Source: Candidatus Limimorpha equi (lineage in GTDB: Bacteria; Bacteroidota; Bacteroidia; Bacteroidales; F082). From it: DNA of 9,488 nucleotides. A program made the translations under genes and the position numbers. The DNA is taken from assembly GCA_018065885.1 (NCBI GenBank), contig JAGHSL010000389.1, positions 1 through 9,488 on the forward strand. The letters run 5' to 3'. A model generated the notes under the pieces. The model saw only the letters and a list, made by a program, of their open reading frames with translations, was not told the origin of the DNA and ran no database searches. Below, in pieces: positions 5,883-9,488 of this stretch (the first letter of the stretch is position 1; each line of letters begins with the position of its first letter).

Positions 5883-7907
5883 ATGCAGTTTCTCTATCCA
5901 TACATGCTTTGGGGATTGTTGGCTTTAGCCATCCCGATTGCCGTTCATCTTTTCAATTTCAGGAAGCACAAGCTGGTGTATTTCAGCAATACGGCTTTGC
6001 TGAAAACCATACAGCAGGAAAATGCCAAGACGCGCAAACTGAAATATTTCGTCACTTTGTGCTTACGCTGCCTTTTCATTGCGGCGTTAGTGTTGGCTTT
6101 TGCGTTTCCTTTCAAACCTAATGAAAGAATTGAAACCGATGCCGAAAACAACCTGATTGGCATTTATTTAGACAATTCGATGAGTATGAAGTCGCAGTCG
6201 CAACGCACGACCTTGTTTGAGGATGCGCGTGAGTCGGCGCGTGATTTGGTGCGGAAACTCAATCCGTCGAACCGTTATGTGCTGATGAGCAACAGCTTTG
6301 AAGTCCAGAACGAATATCCGATGAGTCAGGATGAAATGCTCGACCAGTTGGACCGTATGAGTCAGGAAGGCAATCCCGTGGCCATGGGCGAGGTGCTTGA
6401 ACGTTTTGCAATGTTGCGCAAACAGCATGGCTTCTCATCGTCGACATTGTTCGTGTATTCTGATTTCCAAAGAAATACGTTTGACCTTTCGGCAGCAGAA
6501 GCGGATTCCTCTTTACAGATTGTCGCTGTCCCGATGATGCCTGAGTTCCTGTCGAATATCTGCATCGATTCGGTCTGGCTCAGTTCGCCCATCATGCAGA
6601 CCGGCTTGACCAACGAAATCAATGTGAGGGTGGCGAATCAAGGCGATAAGGCTGTGAAAGGCTTGCCAGTCAGTTTTATGATGGATGGCCATTCGGTGGC
6701 TTCGGCAACTGTGGATGTGGAGAAAAACAGCGAGGCTGATGTCGCCATGCAGTTTTTGGTGGAGCATAATGGCGATCGGAAATGTACGGTTTCTTTGACC
6801 GATCATCCCATTGTTTTTGACGACGATTATTATTTTGTGCTTCATGTGAAACCGAACCTTTCGGTGGTCGAGATAGGGGAGGAGGATAGTCCCAGCGCTT
6901 TGCTTTTCGATGATGACGAGCAGTTTGACTACGTGCTCATGTCGCCTTCGGGAATTGATTTGAATGTCTTGTCGAAAGCGCAGTTCGTCATTGTGAACGA
7001 GACGGCTGAGTTGAACGAAACCCTGCAACAGACCTTGCTGGATTGTGCCGGCGATGGCGCCAGCGTGGTGATGTTCCCATGTTCGGAAAATCCGAAAAAC
7101 AACACCTATTTCTATGAGCAATCGGGCTTGCGCCTTGGCGAACTGGACGAAATTCCGACTTCGGCGGAAAACCTTGCCGTTCAGCACGATTTCTTTGCCG
7201 ACATGATTTTGGATTTGCCTCAAAACGCTGATTTGCCAAAGGCTGCGAAACACATTCGCCTGCAACCCACTGCTCAAACGGATGCCTTGCTCACCTTGCA
7301 AAACGGCGATGCCTTGCTGTTGGGCAAGAGTTTGGACAAAGGCCAAGTTTATGCGTTCTCCACTTGCCTCGATACGGTTTGGAGCGATTTGGCCGACAAT
7401 TCGCTGTTTGTTCCGATGATGGTGAAAATGGCTTTGGTGGGCGGAAAAGTTGGCGACATAGCCTACACTTTGGGAAGAGATAAAATGTTGGCATTGAATG
7501 ATGTGAGTCTTGAAGGCGACCGCGTTTTCACCTTGCGCAATGTGGAAAACGGCTTCGAGATGATGCCATCTTCCGAACTTCATGCCAACAAAATCAGCCT
7601 TTACCTGAATGATGATTTGCCGGAGGCTGGCTTTTACGAATTGTTGCAGAACGATTCGGTGAAAAGCGTCATCGCATGGAACGAAAACCGCATTGAGTCG
7701 CACATGGATTTCGTTGAAAAAACGGATGTTGAGAAGGCCTTCAAGCAGGCAGGTCTGAATGTGGTTGCTGTTCTTGATGCTGCTGATTTTGCCACCAACG
7801 ACCTTGTGGATGCCATGGCGCACCAATCGTCCATTTGGAAATGGTTTGTGCTGATGGCACTGTTGGCGCTTTTGGGCGAGGTGATGGTGCTGAGGTTGTG
7901 GAAATAA
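5883..7907 (+). CDS. BatA-like membrane protein with VWA-type domain
   Basis: This 674-residue protein is anchored in the inner membrane. It opens MQFLYPYMLWGLLALAIPIA, the typical start of the BatA (aerotolerance regulator N-terminal) domain, with membrane helices at about 7-23 and 55-76 around a basic loop. Residues about 91-217 look like a von Willebrand A domain with a metal-site motif DNSMS (Asp97, Ser99, Ser101). Residues about 240-300 resemble an Ig/CARDB-like beta domain (NEINVRVANQGDKAVKGLPV). Residues about 325-400 look like an alpha/beta domain of the class-I-amidotransferase-like kind. A last helix (about 652-672) ends in RLWK. Such proteins are common in Bacteroidota, often as single genes apart from the classic bat operon, and no MoxR ATPase lies nearby. 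The start at 5883 fits the family best; 5874 would add only MNI. The exact role is unknown. Confidence 0.85.
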   Translation: MQFLYPYMLWGLLALAIPIAVHLFNFRKHKLVYFSNTALLKTIQQENAKTRKLKYFVTLCLRCLFIAALVLAFAFPFKPNERIETDAENNLIGIYLDNSMSMKSQSQRTTLFEDARESARDLVRKLNPSNRYVLMSNSFEVQNEYPMSQDEMLDQLDRMSQEGNPVAMGEVLERFAMLRKQHGFSSSTLFVYSDFQRNTFDLSAAEADSSLQIVAVPMMPEFLSNICIDSVWLSSPIMQTGLTNEINVRVANQGDKAVKGLPVSFMMDGHSVASATVDVEKNSEADVAMQFLVEHNGDRKCTVSLTDHPIVFDDDYYFVLHVKPNLSVVEIGEEDSPSALLFDDDEQFDYVLMSPSGIDLNVLSKAQFVIVNETAELNETLQQTLLDCAGDGASVVMFPCSENPKNNTYFYEQSGLRLGELDEIPTSAENLAVQHDFFADMILDLPQNADLPKAAKHIRLQPTAQTDALLTLQNGDALLLGKSLDKGQVYAFSTCLDTVWSDLADNSLFVPMMVKMALVGGKVGDIAYTLGRDKMLALNDVSLEGDRVFTLRNVENGFEMMPSSELHANKISLYLNDDLPEAGFYELLQNDSVKSVIAWNENRIESHMDFVEKTDVEKAFKQAGLNVVAVLDAADFATNDLVDAMAHQSSIWKWFVLMALLALLGEVMVLRLWK

Positions 7908-7911
7908 GGGT

Positions 7912-7939
7912 TGCAATTTCGTGTTTGCGTAAAATTGCA
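7912..7939. repeat. Perfect 8-bp inverted repeat before the 7957 gene
   Basis: TGCAATTT (7912-7919) and AAATTGCA (7932-7939) are exact reverse complements with 12 bases between them. The repeat begins 4 bases after the BatA-like stop codon and ends 17 bases before the next ATG. It is too A/T-rich to be a strong terminator and has no T-run after it. An operator or a weak leader hairpin is equally possible. Confidence 0.45.
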
Positions 7940-7945
7940 TTATAT

Positions 7946-7950
7946 AAGGA
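7946..7950 (+). promoter_or_regulatory. Shine-Dalgarno-like AAGGA before the 7957 start
   Basis: AAGGA is followed by six bases (TGTGAT) and then the ATG at 7957. This is good spacing for ribosome binding. Minus-strand genes in this window lack such a site, as is normal in Bacteroidota, so it helps support this start. Confidence 0.5.
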
Positions 7951-7956
7951 TGTGAT

Positions 7957-8643
7957 ATGAAAAGGGATGTGAGTTTTACTGTCGTAGTTATTGCGATTGT
8001 ATTGATATATGGATTGTCATTTGTCATGTTCTTTGAGTTTTCGCTCGCATGGTCGCTGATTGCAGGAACTCTTCTGGTGCTGGTTTTTGTGCTTGTAACT
8101 CTTTATCCACGCTTTCAGACGCGTCATTATCGGAAGTTTTCAATTGTTGAGACACGGCGATATGGCGATAGGATTATCAGAATTAAAGGCTTGAATGCCC
8201 AGCAGAGGGCGGATTTTCTTTGGGGACACATGAAATTATATGATGAGTCTAAAGGCTATCCAGAATGGAAACCTGAGGTGAAAATCGCTAATGGAATCAT
8301 ATATTTCTTGTATCCTTCCACTGTGGGCTTAGCTGATTTCTGCAATCTGTTTACAATCGTGACGGACGGCGATTATGACTCGGATGTTGAAGGTTTGGAA
8401 TTGACAGCTTGGTATCCAATGGTTGATGGCCGTTCGAAAAAACAGGATATTCCTTTCGAAAACAAGACATTAATGCTGTTTCGGACCGAATATCTTGACC
8501 ATGAGGACTTCGTCTATTTTGTCACGGAATACAACCATGTCTATAGAATGGAGTTAAGTACCGAAAAACTGGAGGAAGTCAAGGAGGTGCAAGCTAATTA
8601 TGAGCCGATGCCTGATTGGAATGCTCTCGTTTCGGATATTTGA
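7957..8643 (+). CDS. Unrecognised protein with two N-terminal membrane helices
   Basis: This 228-residue protein is one I do not recognise. Residues about 6-27 and 31-50 are strongly hydrophobic (VSFTVVVIAIVLIYG and WSLIAGTLLVLVFVLV), forming a helical hairpin with a short FEF turn. The basic stretch after it (PRFQTRHYRKF) suggests that the rest, about 51-228, lies in the cytoplasm. That part is mixed charged sequence rich in aromatics (YGDRIIRIKGL, FLWGHMKLYDE, ELTAWYPMVDG, HEDFVYFVTEYNHVYRMEL), probably alpha/beta or beta-rich, with no catalytic motif that I can name. It follows the BatA-like gene by 49 bases on the same strand, so they may share a transcript. The inverted repeat and AAGGA site in the gap leave room for separate control. 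The coding looks real: the frame is open over its full length with a plausible start. Confidence 0.8.
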   Translation: MKRDVSFTVVVIAIVLIYGLSFVMFFEFSLAWSLIAGTLLVLVFVLVTLYPRFQTRHYRKFSIVETRRYGDRIIRIKGLNAQQRADFLWGHMKLYDESKGYPEWKPEVKIANGIIYFLYPSTVGLADFCNLFTIVTDGDYDSDVEGLELTAWYPMVDGRSKKQDIPFENKTLMLFRTEYLDHEDFVYFVTEYNHVYRMELSTEKLEEVKEVQANYEPMPDWNALVSDI

Positions 8644-8662
8644 TTGGCCAATTCTGATTCCA

Positions 8663-8694
8663 TTTGAGTTATAAATGGTTTTTTCCTATCTTTG
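8663..8694 (+). promoter_or_regulatory. Full Bacteroidota promoter for parC: TTTG, 20 bp, TATCTTTG
   Basis: TTTG at 8663-8666 and TATCTTTG at 8687-8694 are separated by 20 bases. This matches the phylum's -33/-7 promoter in both elements and spacing. It lies between the stop at 8643 and the ATG at 8734 and would give a leader of roughly 30-35 bases. It is the best promoter in the window. Confidence 0.8.
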
Positions 8695-8723
8695 CACTCT
8701 TAAACCTATTTTACGGCAAAAAC

Positions 8724-8728
8724 AGGAG
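8724..8728 (+). promoter_or_regulatory. Shine-Dalgarno-like AGGAG before parC
   Basis: AGGAG is followed by five bases (ATTTT) and then the ATG at 8734. The position is right for ribosome binding and fixes the start of the parC frame. Confidence 0.6.
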
Positions 8729-8733
8729 ATTTT

Positions 8734-9488
8734 ATGGATATTGAAGATAACGAAGAATTGGAAAATGGCGGTGAAGGTGCCGTTCTGGATGCTGACAGTC
8801 AGGAAAAAGAGTTCCGTGTGGTTCCCATCAAGGGAATGTTCGAGAATTGGTTTCTTGATTATGCCTCGTATGTCATCCTTGAGCGTGCCGTGCCAGCCAT
8901 CGAGGATGGCTTGAAGCCCGTGCAGCGCCGTATTCTCCATTCGATGGACGAATTGGATGATGGCCGTTTCAACAAGGTGGCCAACATTGTGGGTAACACC
9001 ATGAAATACCACCCTCACGGCGATGCTTCCATTGGTGATGCTTTGGTGCAACTCGCTCAAAAAGACCTGCTTATCGACATGCAGGGTAACTTCGGCAATA
9101 TCCTCACAGGCGACGATGCCGCCGCTCCGCGTTATATCGAAGCCCGCCTTTCGAAGTTTGCCAAAGAGGTGGTTTTTAATCATAAGACTACCGATTGGAC
9201 GCGCTCCTACGATAACCGCAATGCCGAGCCTGTCTCGCTTCCTGTCAAGTTCCCGCTGCTTTTGGCGCAAGGCACCGAAGGTATTGCCGTGGGCTTGGCT
9301 TCCAAATTTTTGCCGCACAATTTCAATGAACTGATAGATGCATCCATAGCCTACCTCAAGGATGAGCCTTTCGTGCTTTATCCCGATTTCCCGACGGGCG
9401 GCCTGATGGATGTCACCAACTATAACGACGGTCTGCGTGGCGGTCGCGTCAGAATACGTGCCCGTATTTCGCAATTGGATAAGAAAAC
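8734..9488 (+). CDS. parC: DNA topoisomerase IV subunit A, N-terminal part (cut by window edge)
   Basis: 251 codons are present and the frame stays open to the right edge. The protein is the DNA-breaking and rejoining subunit of a type IIA topoisomerase, which with a ParE partner separates linked daughter chromosomes. After an acidic tail (about 1-25), the family sequence starts: WFLDYASYVILERAVP, then EDGLKPVQRRIL (57-68), KYHPHGDASIGDAL (91-104), QGNFGN and AAPRYIEARLS (129-140). The catalytic tyrosine is Tyr134, next to Arg133. The form HPHGDASIGDA fits the ParC-type subunit of Bacteroidota, whereas gyrase A normally has HPHGDS-x-VY; a gyrA label is the main alternative. At the position of GyrA Ser83 there is Ala98; the acidic residue further on is kept (Asp102). 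It has its own promoter and a Shine-Dalgarno-like site. Confidence 0.93.
   Translation, partial: MDIEDNEELENGGEGAVLDADSQEKEFRVVPIKGMFENWFLDYASYVILERAVPAIEDGLKPVQRRILHSMDELDDGRFNKVANIVGNTMKYHPHGDASIGDALVQLAQKDLLIDMQGNFGNILTGDDAAAPRYIEARLSKFAKEVVFNHKTTDWTRSYDNRNAEPVSLPVKFPLLLAQGTEGIAVGLASKFLPHNFNELIDASIAYLKDEPFVLYPDFPTGGLMDVTNYNDGLRGGRVRIRARISQLDKK

Noticed and set aside
6513..8027. A 504-codon open frame on the minus strand, opposite the BatA-like gene
   Set aside because: It has low-complexity His/Gln-rich content and no family pattern. It lies fully antisense to a gene with clear domains and a promoter, so it is a codon-bias shadow.
8686..9474. A 262-codon open frame on the minus strand, opposite parC
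   Set aside because: The plus strand carries unmistakable type IIA topoisomerase motifs; the antisense frame has none.

Overview
The window looks like chromosomal DNA of a member of the Bacteroidota, most likely the order Bacteroidales. Three things suggest this. One gene product ends in a type IX secretion (T9SS) type A sorting domain. Four copies of the phylum's -7 promoter element TAnnTTTG lie just upstream of gene starts. The gene content (BatA-type membrane protein, DUF6913-like protein next to dapA, Bacteroidota-style topoisomerase IV A subunit) also fits. No phage, transposon, CRISPR, tRNA or rRNA sequence was seen.

Left part, minus strand, read from right to left. A DUF6913-like gene (4611 to 4066) is followed after 9 bases by dapA (4056 to 3166). 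After 4 more bases comes a large secreted zinc carboxypeptidase (3161 to 642). A strong hairpin (587-625) separates this from a second, tandem copy of the peptidase, which starts at 566 and runs off the left edge. The first three genes are packed tightly enough to be one transcript, probably started by the TACATTTG element at 4616-4623. This would put the first lysine/cell-wall-precursor enzyme and one or two exported peptidases on one message. Whether that has metabolic meaning is open.

Middle, minus strand. An Rpn/PD-(D/E)XK-type nuclease-like gene (5767 to 4787) carries an in-frame 12-bp tandem repeat coding for an EGRA-rich stretch. It diverges from the plus-strand block across a 115-bp region with one -7 element facing each way.

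Right part, plus strand. A BatA-like protein with a VWA-type domain (5883-7907) is followed by an unrecognised protein with two membrane segments (7957-8643). Last comes the start of a topoisomerase IV subunit A gene, parC (8734 to the right edge), which has its own well-formed promoter.

Most of this is ordinary core and envelope biology, and I see no convincing new multi-gene system. The points most worth a second look are the tandem M14-T9SS peptidases behind dapA, the EGRA repeat in the nuclease gene, the unknown two-helix membrane protein with its inverted repeat and Shine-Dalgarno-like site, and the possibly near-leaderless start of the DUF6913-like gene.
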